Origin: JAJFTV01 sp964426355
GTDB lineage: Bacteria; Chloroflexota; Anaerolineae; Anaerolineales; Anaerolineaceae
Assembly: GCA_964426355.1 (NCBI GenBank)
Contig: CAYRRA010000204.1
Coordinates: 1-7,333 of the forward strand
Direction of reading: 5' to 3'
DNA: 7,333 nucleotides
The notes below the pieces were generated by a model that worked only from the letters and a program-made list of their open reading frames with translations, searched no databases and had not been told where the DNA came from. How positions within the stretch are numbered: position 1 is the stretch's first letter; each line of letters begins with the position of its first letter. This document shows, one piece after another, positions 1-6,933 of this stretch. Made by a program: the position numbers and the translations under genes.

Positions 1-674
1 TGGTGAAGTTGATGGAGAATACTTACCGCGATATCAACATTGCTATAGCAAATGAGTTCAGCCGTCTTGCAGACCGGTTCGGTGTGGACGTGTGGGAGGT
101 GATCCAGATTGCCAATTTGCACCCGCGTGTGAACATCTTAAAACCGGGTCCGGGTGTGGGCGGGCATTGCATAAGCGTTGACCCCTGGTTCCTGGTGGAG
201 GCTGCCCCAGACATGGCGTCATTAATCTACATGGCGCGCCTGGTAAATGATGCCCAACCAAAATTTGTTGTAAATTTAATCCAACGTTCCTGTGGCGGTG
301 ACCTGCACGGACAGAAAGTGGCGGTATTGGGTTTAACCTATAAGCCCGATGTGGATGATTTCAGAGAAAGCCCTGCCATAGAAGTGGCAAAGCATTTATC
401 GGAAGCCGGTGCATCTGTGAAGTGCTATGATCCTTTTTATACCACTCAGACCATTGAAGGGGCGGAGGTATCTGCCAATTTGACGGATACCATCCAGGAA
501 GCTCAAACCCTTGTTGTGCTGGTTGCACATCAGCAGATTTGCGCGCTTAAACCCGAAGTACTGGCACGGGAAACCCCTGCGCGGCTGGTGGTGGATACGG
601 TCAATGTATTCACCCAACAAGATTGGGAAGAAGCCGGTTTCAGGCTGGTGCGATTGGGAACAGGCAGCCGTTGA
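1..674 (+). CDS. wecC: UDP-N-acetyl-D-mannosamine dehydrogenase, C-terminal part (5' end outside window)
   Basis: This is the distal half of a UDP-sugar 6-dehydrogenase. By family, the enzyme oxidises UDP-ManNAc to UDP-ManNAcA with two NAD+ in the cytoplasm, feeding surface-glycan synthesis. About 223 residues are visible, against roughly 420 for the family, so the NAD-binding N-terminal domain lies to the left. Counting from the GTG at position 3, the central dimerisation helix carries KLMENTYRDINIA. The segment PGPGVGGHCISVDPW holds the catalytic Cys56 (codon 168-170). The C-terminal UDP-binding domain begins near residue 103 with GQKVAVLGLTYKPDVDDFRE. The HPRVNIL and GGHCI(A/S)VDPWF wording matches WecC rather than UDP-glucose dehydrogenase. 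The GTG at position 3 is an internal codon, not a start. The next gene, the epimerase that makes its substrate, lies 130 bp downstream, which supports the assignment. The frame is intact to TGA 672-674. Confidence 0.93.
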   Translation, partial: VKLMENTYRDINIAIANEFSRLADRFGVDVWEVIQIANLHPRVNILKPGPGVGGHCISVDPWFLVEAAPDMASLIYMARLVNDAQPKFVVNLIQRSCGGDLHGQKVAVLGLTYKPDVDDFRESPAIEVAKHLSEAGASVKCYDPFYTTQTIEGAEVSANLTDTIQEAQTLVVLVAHQQICALKPEVLARETPARLVVDTVNVFTQQDWEEAGFRLVRLGTGSR

Positions 675-804
675 AACATTTTTTCAAAATCACAGATTCT
701 TTGATATGATTGGGGAACCACTTTAAATCGGATTGAAATGGTGGTCTGTTCGATGAAAATCAATATCTCGGTTAATAAATACGGGATCCGAGAAGGGTAA
801 TATA

Positions 805-1941
805 TTGCGAGTTCTTTCCATTTTTGGCACGCGCCCTGAAGCAGTAAAAATGGCGCCGGTTGTTCAGGCTTTGTCCAGGGAACCGGCTGTTGAATCAGTG
901 GTTTGCGTTACTGCGCAGCATCGGCAGATGTTGGACCAGGTGTTGGGATTGTTCGATATCCACCCGGATATCGACCTGGATTTAATGAAACCGGATCAAA
1001 ACCTGGCGAAGTTAACCGCTGATTTGTTTACCTCGCTAGACCCCGTTTTACAAAAAGTGAACCCGGATTGGATTTTAGTGCAGGGCGATACGACAACTGT
1101 TATGGCAGCTGCATTGCTGGCGTATTACCGCCGTATTCGTGTTGGGCATGTTGAGGCGGGTTTGCGCAGCCAAGATAAATGGCAGCCTTTTCCCGAAGAG
1201 GTCAACCGCAAGGTTGCTGGTGTGGTGGCTGATTTGCATTTTGCTCCCACCCGACAAAGCAGGGAAAACCTGTTGAGAGAAGGTGTGGAGGACTGGCGTA
1301 TCCATGTGACCGGTAACACATCGGTGGATGCACTTTACCAAATCATGCAGCGTGACGCCCCTCCCCAGGCGCAAGTTTTGCTGGAGGAATGGGGTATTAG
1401 CAATGGCGAAAAAACGCTGCTGTTGGTAACTGCGCATCGGCGTGAAAATTTTGGAACACCCTTAGAAAATATCTGCTCTGCATTGAAGGCTTTGGCTGAA
1501 AAAGATGAGCATATTCAAATTGTCTATCCAGTTCATCTAAACCCCAACGTACAGCAACCTGTAAAACGTTTGCTTGCCGGAGTCCCTAATATTCACCTGC
1601 TGTCCCCGCTGGATTACCTGCCGATGGTGCATTTGATGCGCAACGCCCGGCTGATCCTGACCGATTCGGGTGGTATCCAGGAGGAAGCCACAGCATTGGG
1701 CGTACCCACTCTGGTTCTGCGTGAAGTGACGGAAAGACCGGAGGGTGTTGAAGCCGGTATCCTCAAGCTGGTTGGAACAGACCCTCACAAGATTTATGAG
1801 GAATCGCGCCGCCTGTTAGATGATGTGGATCAATATGAGAGGATGTCTAAGGCGAACAACCCTTACGGTGATGGTCATGCCGCTGAAAGAATCGTTAAGC
1901 TGTTGTTGGAATACACCGATATCCCCGTGGAGGTGGAATAA
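805..1941 (+). CDS. wecB: UDP-N-acetylglucosamine 2-epimerase (non-hydrolysing)
   Basis: Cytoplasmic enzyme that interconverts UDP-GlcNAc and UDP-ManNAc, supplying the WecC-type dehydrogenase encoded just upstream. At 378 residues it is full length (about 375 for the family). The N-terminus FGTRPEAVKMAP gives Arg10 and Lys15. Acidic residues expected in the active site are at Asp95 (VQGDTT), Glu117 (VEAGLRS) and Glu131 (FPEEVNRK). His211 lies in VTAHRREN. The UDP-binding C-terminal half has DSGGIQEEA (287-295) and LREVTERPEG (305-314). The start is TTG at 805. It is preceded at good spacing by GAGAAGGG, and starting there gives the standard MRVLSIFGTRPEA N-terminus with no earlier in-frame candidate needed. 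Its last codons double as the ribosome-binding site of the following glycosyltransferase, so the two are probably translationally coupled. A hydrolysing epimerase is less likely in this context. Confidence 0.96.
   Translation: MRVLSIFGTRPEAVKMAPVVQALSREPAVESVVCVTAQHRQMLDQVLGLFDIHPDIDLDLMKPDQNLAKLTADLFTSLDPVLQKVNPDWILVQGDTTTVMAAALLAYYRRIRVGHVEAGLRSQDKWQPFPEEVNRKVAGVVADLHFAPTRQSRENLLREGVEDWRIHVTGNTSVDALYQIMQRDAPPQAQVLLEEWGISNGEKTLLLVTAHRRENFGTPLENICSALKALAEKDEHIQIVYPVHLNPNVQQPVKRLLAGVPNIHLLSPLDYLPMVHLMRNARLILTDSGGIQEEATALGVPTLVLREVTERPEGVEAGILKLVGTDPHKIYEESRRLLDDVDQYERMSKANNPYGDGHAAERIVKLLLEYTDIPVEVE
1929..1936 (+). promoter_or_regulatory. Ribosome-binding site of the glycosyltransferase, inside the end of wecB
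   Basis: The sequence GGAGGTGG overlaps the last wecB codons. Its GGAGG core ends 7 nt before position 1941, which is ideal spacing for initiation at 1941, where wecB stops (TAA 1939-1941). No comparable site precedes the first canonical in-frame start, TTG 2094. This is the main evidence for starting the next gene at the wecB stop. Confidence 0.6.
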
Positions 1942-2996
1942 TCGTCCCGGCACCTAAGAAGTGTATTGGAATTCTGCCACGTTTAAACGGCATCGGGGGT
2001 CCTGTTTCATTTCACCGCCGTTTTGTAAAGGGTCTTCAAGATAGGGGGTATGCCATTGACACGTCACCCAATTTACGAGAATGCCAATCGATATTGCTGA
2101 TTGGGGCGAGCAGCAGGATTGATTTGCTCTGGCGGGCACGCAGGAGAGGGGCGCGTATTGTACAGCGTTTGAATGGCATGAACTGGATGCACCGAAAGCG
2201 CTCTGTGGGCTGGAGGTATTATCTCAAATCAGAGTACAACAACTGGCTTCTCGCATTCACGCGCCGATACCTGGCGGATCGCATCATCTATCAAAGCGAT
2301 TTTGCGCGCAGTTGGTGGCATACAGTTCACCGCGGGGTGGATGCGCCGGGGCGTGTGGTATATAACGGTGTTGATCTGGCGGTGTATTCGCCGCAGGGAG
2401 CCGGATCACCACCTGAAGACCATATCCGAGTGCTGTTGGTTGAGGCGCATGTGGGAGGTGGTTATGAAAAAGGGCTTGAGAACGCCATCCATTTGACGAG
2501 GTTATTGACTGAGCGCGTCTTGCAGCCGGTGGAATTGATGGTTGTGGGTCAGGTATCTGAAGAACTGCGCACCTATTGGACGCAAAATTCCAACACGTGG
2601 ATCAACTGGATCGGTCCCGTGCCGCGTGAACGCATCCCAGAGTTAGACCGTTCAGCCCACCTGCTCTTTTCTTCTGATTTAAATGCAGCCTGCCCCAATT
2701 CGGTCATCGAAGCGCTGGCATGTGGATTGCCTGTAATTGGCTTTGCCACTGGATCGCTCCCTGAATTGGTAAGCGATGATGCCGGCAGGGTGGTTCCTTA
2801 TGGGGGAAATTATTGGAATTTAGAACCGCCGGATGTATCCGTTTTGGCTGAAGCGGCACTTGAAATTCTTTCTAATTTGGATTACTTTAAGCGTGCAGCC
2901 CGGCAGAAAGCAGAAACTGCATTTTCTGTCGATCAGATGATCGATGCATATCTTAATGAATTGCTCTTTGATCAGGAGAGTGGATCGAAATCCTGA
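1941..2996 (+). CDS. Glycosyltransferase family 4-like protein, atypical start codon
   Basis: Probable cytoplasmic or membrane-associated retaining glycosyltransferase (GT-B fold) for a surface polysaccharide; donor and acceptor cannot be read from sequence. The frame is open from 1899. From 1941 it gives 351 residues, typical of GT4. The segment translated upstream of TTG 2094 reads like a genuine N-terminus: KKCIGILPRLNGIGGPVSF, a first beta strand followed by a glycine-rich acceptor loop. A start at 2094 would delete that fold element. The C-terminal donor domain has VVYNGVDLAVY, then CPNSVIEALACGLPVIG with Glu257, then GSLPELV. The usual EX7E first glutamate is Ala249 here. Position 1941 is ATC; the wecB stop reads TAATC, one base from TAATG, and ATA 1938 is an alternative. 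An SD site is well placed for 1941. The function as a glycosyltransferase is well supported, but the exact start is not. The 3' end overlaps the opposing phosphoribosyltransferase by 25 bp. Confidence 0.85.
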   Translation: MVPAPKKCIGILPRLNGIGGPVSFHRRFVKGLQDRGYAIDTSPNLRECQSILLIGASSRIDLLWRARRRGARIVQRLNGMNWMHRKRSVGWRYYLKSEYNNWLLAFTRRYLADRIIYQSDFARSWWHTVHRGVDAPGRVVYNGVDLAVYSPQGAGSPPEDHIRVLLVEAHVGGGYEKGLENAIHLTRLLTERVLQPVELMVVGQVSEELRTYWTQNSNTWINWIGPVPRERIPELDRSAHLLFSSDLNAACPNSVIEALACGLPVIGFATGSLPELVSDDAGRVVPYGGNYWNLEPPDVSVLAEAALEILSNLDYFKRAARQKAETAFSVDQMIDAYLNELLFDQESGSKS

Positions 2997-3493
2997 AAAA
3001 CGAACTCTTTGCCACGTTGGATTTCCCAGGGATATACAATGTAAGCGTCGGTAGTGGCGGCGTAATAATCAGGATGTGTGCTGCCAAAGAGGTTGCGGTG
3101 CGGGTTGAAATGCAGCACACAGGTGAACGGCTGCACTGCTGCTGCAGCCAGCCTGTTTTTTACTGAAGTAATTGTCCGCCCGGAGCCCCAGACATCATCA
3201 ACGATCAACACCTTCTTACCTGATAACTTCTCATCGGGTGGAAACTGCAAAAATTTCGGCCAGGCAAGCAGGCGCGATTTTTCTTTGCGTTTTTCTTCGG
3301 CGTCAATCTCGGCAGGGAAATCTACCGAGGCAGTATAAATGGGTTGGATATGCAGTGCCTCAGCGAGCATCCCGCCGGGGATAATCCCACCGCGGGTGAT
3401 CAACACCATCGCTTCGAACTCGGTTTCAAATTGGGGTATGAGATGATCGATCAATTGATCGACATCCAGCCAGGTAAGTACCTCTCGCCGCAT
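2972..3493 (-). CDS. Phosphoribosyltransferase (COG2236 / xanthine-guanine PRT-like)
   Basis: Predicted cytoplasmic type I phosphoribosyltransferase of 173 residues, complete. Residues 95-111 (VLIVDDVWGSGRTITSV) form the PRPP-binding loop, with Asp99-Asp100 as the usual acidic pair. An upstream RGG (34-36) fits the pyrophosphate-binding loop, and YPWE at 154-157 resembles the C-terminal signature of COG2236 and yeast Xpt1-like enzymes. By family, it would transfer ribose-5-phosphate from PRPP to a purine such as xanthine, guanine or hypoxanthine. The base specificity is not readable. The ATG is at 3493-3491, preceded on the minus strand by AAGGATAAGG at 7 nt spacing. The gene stands alone, convergent with the glycosyltransferase and overlapping its end by 25 bp. 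It is divergent from the MerR gene and has no obvious functional link to either. Salvage function is inferred; a regulatory or unknown PRT role remains possible. Confidence 0.88.
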   Translation of the reverse strand: MRREVLTWLDVDQLIDHLIPQFETEFEAMVLITRGGIIPGGMLAEALHIQPIYTASVDFPAEIDAEEKRKEKSRLLAWPKFLQFPPDEKLSGKKVLIVDDVWGSGRTITSVKNRLAAAAVQPFTCVLHFNPHRNLFGSTHPDYYAATTDAYIVYPWEIQRGKEFVFQDFDPLS

Positions 3494-3565
3494 GAAACAT
3501 CCTTATCCTTTACTGCTATTTTTCCGGTTTATTACCGGGTAAAATTTCGAAATGATATCTTTCTT

Positions 3566-3571
3566 ATTATA
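3566..3571 (-). promoter_or_regulatory. Possible -10 element for the phosphoribosyltransferase
   Basis: The minus strand carries a perfect TATAAT here, about 73 bp upstream of the ATG at 3493. No good -35 hexamer sits 16-18 bp further upstream (ATGCAT, TATGCA or TGCATT), so support rests on the -10 and the position alone. A small hairpin (CCGGT 3524-3528 with ACCGG 3534-3538) would fall in the resulting leader. Confidence 0.35.
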
Positions 3572-3649
3572 AAACGAGTTCTCCCGAAATGCATATTTTC
3601 ATCAGGTTGTTTACAGCAGGTAACCGGCAACCATTCACAAGAATGAACG

Positions 3650-3681
3650 TTGTCATCAGGGTTGCCTGGATACGGTAAAAT
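3650..3681 (+). promoter_or_regulatory. Candidate merR promoter with 20 bp spacer
   Basis: TTGTCA (3650-3655) and TAAAAT (3676-3681) are separated by 20 bp, the stretched spacing known for MerR-family targets. The spacer holds a short imperfect dyad, CAGG (3657-3660) GTTG CCTG (3665-3668). It would give a leader of about 60 nt before the ATG at 3748. The layout resembles the ATPase promoter downstream and suggests autoregulation, but the dyad is short and differs in sequence. Confidence 0.4.
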
Positions 3682-3747
3682 GATATTGAGTTGGGTAAAA
3701 CAACCTGTTTGCTGCCTATTTGCTTGTTTTCAGAAAAGGAAGACGGA

Positions 3748-4542
3748 ATGCGCCAGGATGAGACGCCGGAAAAACGAATGACGATTGGTAAAATTGCCAG
3801 GATGATAGGGCTGCGTACCTCAGCGATACGATACTATGAGGAGCAAGGTTTAATCAGACCCGCAGAGAGGAACGAGGCGGGGTACCGTCTATATGGTGTT
3901 GAGGTGGTCGAAGAGCTTCGTTTCTTGCGGCGCGCACAGCATTTGGGCTTCTCGTTGGCGGACATCCGCATTTTGCTGGATGGGTGGCGTGGAGGCACGC
4001 TGGATCAATACAGCTTGATTGAAACGGCAGAGAACCGTTACCTTGAGCTGGAGCGTGAGGCGACAGCGCTGCTCACGCTCCAACATGAGCTTGGGCTGCT
4101 TTTGCAGGATATTTATGCGCGAAAACCCAGGCAGGAACCTGCAGAACTCCTTTCGCAGCTAATTGACCATATTTGCCTCAACCCCTTAAACAGCCCTGCT
4201 CAGATTGTCTTTGACCGCCTGTTGGAAAAAGCAGGATGCGAGGTGACTTCGCTGGAAGCCAAGAATTTGATGGATGATTTGAAGAAAGAGCATATTCACG
4301 TTTGGAATGATGAAGGCGTGTATTCAATCCTGGTCGTGAGCGACGATCCGCAGGTGGGGGAGATTTTAAAGAAATTTGCCAGGCTGGCTTCTGATTGCAA
4401 CGCACACGAGCACGTTCATCAAATCCCAGAACTGATGCACAATAGTGATGGCTACCTGCTCGTTGTAAGGGGCACACATGCCTTTATTATCGCTCGCCTG
4501 TTCCTTGAACTAGCCCGGCAGCCCAAAAGCGAACCCATCTAA
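3748..4542 (+). CDS. MerR-family transcriptional regulator with long C-terminal extension
   Basis: DNA-binding activator/repressor, probably controlling the metal ATPase 99 bp downstream. Of 264 residues, 11-30 (MTIGKIARMIGLRTSAIRYY) form the MerR helix-turn-helix. EEQGLIRP, the GYRLY wing (45-49) and the second HTH (LRFLRRAQHLGFSLADIR) follow. Residues about 90-122 form the long dimerisation helix. Typical metal sensors end near residue 140, but here about 120 more residues follow, with mixed strand/helix character. Its cysteines are C143, C164 and C217. None is at the position near 79 used by ZntR/MerR. Instead C217-N-A-H-E-H-V-H224 plus H231 make a Cys/His-rich patch. The ATG at 3748 has AAAAGGAAG 5-6 nt upstream. 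A TTG at 3691 would add 19 residues that look nothing like the family. The regulator is co-directional with its target rather than divergent. The effector is unknown: a metal is inferred from the neighbour, but another ligand is possible. Confidence 0.9.
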   Translation: MRQDETPEKRMTIGKIARMIGLRTSAIRYYEEQGLIRPAERNEAGYRLYGVEVVEELRFLRRAQHLGFSLADIRILLDGWRGGTLDQYSLIETAENRYLELEREATALLTLQHELGLLLQDIYARKPRQEPAELLSQLIDHICLNPLNSPAQIVFDRLLEKAGCEVTSLEAKNLMDDLKKEHIHVWNDEGVYSILVVSDDPQVGEILKKFARLASDCNAHEHVHQIPELMHNSDGYLLVVRGTHAFIIARLFLELARQPKSEPI

Positions 4543-4569
4543 ACCAAAAGGAATTTCTGCATCTACCCC

Positions 4570-4601
4570 TTGACATTCAACCCTGCTTGAAGGTGTAAAC
4601 T
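4570..4601 (+). promoter_or_regulatory. MerR-type promoter of the metal ATPase (20 bp spacer)
   Basis: A perfect -35 TTGACA (4570-4575) and a -10 TAAACT (4596-4601) are separated by 20 bp. MerR-family activators are known to act on promoters with 19-20 bp spacers by twisting the DNA, and unassisted sigma70 would use this one poorly. It lies in the 99 bp between the MerR gene and the ATPase gene. A start site near 4608 would give a leader of about 35 nt. Confidence 0.8.
4573..4594. promoter_or_regulatory. MerR-family operator dyad
   Basis: A 22 bp imperfect inverted repeat has half-sites ACATTCAA (4573-4580) and TTGAAGGT (4587-4594), matching at 7 of 8 positions around CCCTGC. It begins inside the -35 and ends just before the -10, the position where MerR/ZntR dimers bind. 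The regulator encoded immediately upstream is the natural binder; that pairing is inferred. Confidence 0.75.
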
Positions 4602-4624
4602 CTCGCTGACATATCGATCGCGGC

Positions 4625-4630
4625 AGGAGG
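4625..4630 (+). promoter_or_regulatory. Shine-Dalgarno site of the metal ATPase
   Basis: A perfect AGGAGG sits 11 nt before ATG 4642 and 5 nt before an in-frame TTG at 4636; a further TTG at 4633 is too close. The start is therefore ambiguous between ATG 4642 (better codon) and TTG 4636 (better spacing). The difference is two residues and leaves the domains unaffected. Confidence 0.7.
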
Positions 4631-4641
4631 TTTTGTTGAAA

Positions 4642-6918
4642 ATGGAAAACCGGCAGGCATTTACAGGGGAATCGAATCACCCATCCGAAACACACACGTA
4701 TATCGTAAAGGGCATGGATTGTCCGCAGTGTGCACTTACGCTGGAGAAAGGGCTCGCCGGGTTGGAAGGGGTGAGCGCTGTTGCAGTGCAATATACCACT
4801 GAGAAACTTAAGATTACCGGCACTGCCCTTAAGAGCGAGATTGTTTCTCGTGCAAATGAACTGGGCTATGAGATCAGGACAGAGACTGTCCAGAGTTCTT
4901 CAGCGGATAAAAAATTAACCTTCTGGAAGTATCTTTTGGCACGGGAGGATGCGCGATTATTTTTTTGGGGCTTGCTGTTCATCCTGCCAGGTCTCATTTT
5001 CACTGAGGTGATGGGACGCGAGCATTTTCTAATTGATATCTGTTCGGTAATTGCGCTATTTATTACTGGGTTTCCAGTTTTCCGCAGCGCGTGGAAAGCG
5101 CTTTGGGTAAGCCGTACGGTCAACATCAATGTGTTAATGACAATTGCCGGATTTGGTGCGCTGATCATTGGGGCATATACCGAAGCCGGTATGGTGATGG
5201 TGCTTTTCCTGTTGGGCGAGATCATCGAAGGTTATTCTGCTGAGCGTGCGCGGAATGCCATCCACGCGCTGGTCGAACTGGCGCCACAGGAGGCAGTCAG
5301 GATGTATGAGGAGGGTAGCAAACCGTATATAGAACGAGTGTTGGTTGAAATGCTTCAAATCGGTGACCATATCCTGGTAAAGCCCGGTGAGAAAATTCCG
5401 ATGGATGGTACAGTTGTAAAAGGTATGTCACAGGTGAATCAAGCCAGCATTACCGGAGAAAGCCGACCGATTGACAAGGGCATTGGAGCGCAAGTTTTTG
5501 CTGGCAGTATCAACGGAGAAGGTGTTCTGGAAGTTGAGGTGACACACCTGGCGAAAGATAACACCATCAGCCGAATGATTCGTATGGTGGAAGAAGCGCA
5601 AGAAAAACGCGCTGTTTCTCAAAAATTTGTGGACCGTTTTGCCAGTATCTATACTCCTTTGATTGTGTTGACTGCGCTGCTGGCTGTTGTCATACCGGTT
5701 TTGTTCTTCAACCAGCCATTGCTCAACCCGGATGAACATACACACGGTTGGTTGTACCGTGGATTGGCACTTCTGGTAGTGGGCTGCCCCTGCGCGTTGG
5801 TGATAAGCACACCGGTCAGTATTGTCAGTGCGATCAGTAACGCTGCCCGGCACGGCATATTGATCAAGGGCGGGATTTACCTGGAACGGATGAACGCGAT
5901 AAAGACCTTTGTTTTTGACAAAACCGGTACGCTGACAGAAGGCAAGCCTGCTGTGGTCAATGTTCGTTCAGCAGGCTGTATCGGATATCCGCTGGTTCAG
6001 TCAACACCTTCTTCAGAAATGATTTCAGGGCATTTGACTCGCTGTGAAAGCTGTGCCAACCTGCTGGCTTTTGCCAGCGCTGTGGAGAATTACAGCGAGC
6101 ATCCGTTGGCGTCTGCTATGGTTTCAAGGGCAGAACAAAATGGCTTGCTGGGGCGTTATGCGGCATCAGATGTGACGGCATTAGCGGGGCGCGGGGTTTG
6201 GGGGAACGTCAACGGTTCCGAAATCCTGGTGGGAAGCCATGCCTATTTCGATGAAGCCTGTCCGCACCATTCAGATGCCTGTGTGCTTGCCCATCGGGAT
6301 GCGCTGGCAGGTTTGACGCCCCTTTTGGTCAGCAAGGATGGTGATTACCTGGGGACAATTTCGGTTGCAGACACCTTGCGCGCCAGCAGCCGTGATGCGA
6401 TGATGCAAATCCGGCAAGCGGGTGTGCGTCACCTGGTGATGCTTTCCGGCGATGAGCACGAGGTTGCAAAAGGCGTTGCTGAAAGCCTTGCATTGGATGA
6501 TTTCAAAGCTGGTCTGCTCCCTGCGCAAAAGGTAGCAGCGCTTGATGTCATCCAAAAGCAGTATGGTCCAGCTGTCATGGTGGGGGATGGGATCAATGAT
6601 ACGCCGGCACTGGCTCATGCCGATGTGGGGATTGCGATGGGTGCTGAATCGGGCGGTACAGCACAAGCCATGGAGACAGCGGATATCACGTTAATGAGCG
6701 CTGATTTGCGCATGCTGGCTTTTTTGGTCCGGCTCAGCCGTGCAGCGATGGATACAGTTTATTTCAACGTTTTCTTTGCAATTTTTGTAAAAATTGCGTT
6801 TTTTACACTTGTCCTGGCAGGTTATGGAACCATGTGGATGGCTGTGGCGGCAGATATGGGTACAACCCTGCTGGTCACCCTGAATGGTCTCCGGCTACTG
6901 CGCAGACCAGTTATATGA
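4642..6918 (+). CDS. zntA: Heavy-metal (Zn/Cd/Pb-type) P1B-ATPase exporter
   Basis: Inner-membrane ATP-driven metal efflux pump, 758 residues. An N-terminal HMA domain has MDCPQC (Cys27, Cys30). Hydrophobic segments TM1-TM4 lie between about residues 107 and 200. The actuator domain has TGES at 271-274. TM6 has the CPC metal site (Cys382, Cys384), followed by DKTGTLTEG with phosphorylated Asp426, EHP (His487) and GDGIND (648-653). Lys717 in TM7 and Asp738 (ADMGTT) in TM8, together with CPC, mark the P1B-2 class exporting Zn2+, Cd2+ or Pb2+ rather than copper. Two features are unusual: a Cys/His-bearing stretch between DKTGT and the HP motif (Cys446, His464, Cys468, Cys471) and a CPHH...C cluster (Cys540, His542, His543, Cys547). 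The gene is preceded by its own MerR-type promoter and the MerR gene, and appears monocistronic. The class is confident; the preferred metal cannot be read from the sequence. Confidence 0.95.
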   Translation: MENRQAFTGESNHPSETHTYIVKGMDCPQCALTLEKGLAGLEGVSAVAVQYTTEKLKITGTALKSEIVSRANELGYEIRTETVQSSSADKKLTFWKYLLAREDARLFFWGLLFILPGLIFTEVMGREHFLIDICSVIALFITGFPVFRSAWKALWVSRTVNINVLMTIAGFGALIIGAYTEAGMVMVLFLLGEIIEGYSAERARNAIHALVELAPQEAVRMYEEGSKPYIERVLVEMLQIGDHILVKPGEKIPMDGTVVKGMSQVNQASITGESRPIDKGIGAQVFAGSINGEGVLEVEVTHLAKDNTISRMIRMVEEAQEKRAVSQKFVDRFASIYTPLIVLTALLAVVIPVLFFNQPLLNPDEHTHGWLYRGLALLVVGCPCALVISTPVSIVSAISNAARHGILIKGGIYLERMNAIKTFVFDKTGTLTEGKPAVVNVRSAGCIGYPLVQSTPSSEMISGHLTRCESCANLLAFASAVENYSEHPLASAMVSRAEQNGLLGRYAASDVTALAGRGVWGNVNGSEILVGSHAYFDEACPHHSDACVLAHRDALAGLTPLLVSKDGDYLGTISVADTLRASSRDAMMQIRQAGVRHLVMLSGDEHEVAKGVAESLALDDFKAGLLPAQKVAALDVIQKQYGPAVMVGDGINDTPALAHADVGIAMGAESGGTAQAMETADITLMSADLRMLAFLVRLSRAAMDTVYFNVFFAIFVKIAFFTLVLAGYGTMWMAVAADMGTTLLVTLNGLRLLRRPVI

Positions 6919-6933
6919 AGGGCAGAATGGACT

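Noticed and set aside
671..687. TTGAAA...TTTTCAA hairpin at the wecC stop as a terminator
   Set aside because: The stem is six AT-rich pairs with a tiny loop and no proper T-tract after it, and the downstream gene belongs to the same pathway.
701..728. Promoter-like TTGATA / TTAAAT with 16 bp spacer between wecC and wecB
   Set aside because: The hexamers are weak and the pair is only one of several AT-rich options in a 130 bp gap; not enough to call, though an internal promoter for wecB is possible.
3524..3538. CCGGT/ACCGG hairpin as a terminator or riboswitch
   Set aside because: Only five pairs around a 5 nt loop and no T-tract downstream on either strand; at most a minor leader hairpin.
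3344..3646. Open frame of about 100 codons on the plus strand opposite the phosphoribosyltransferase start
   Set aside because: It is antisense to a well-supported gene, has no ribosome-binding site or family resemblance, and covers the divergent promoter region.
3691..3747. TTG at 3691 as the start of the MerR regulator
   Set aside because: The 19 extra residues do not resemble a MerR N-terminus, while ATG 3748 has a well-spaced AAGGAAG. Position 3691 also lies just after the likely -10.
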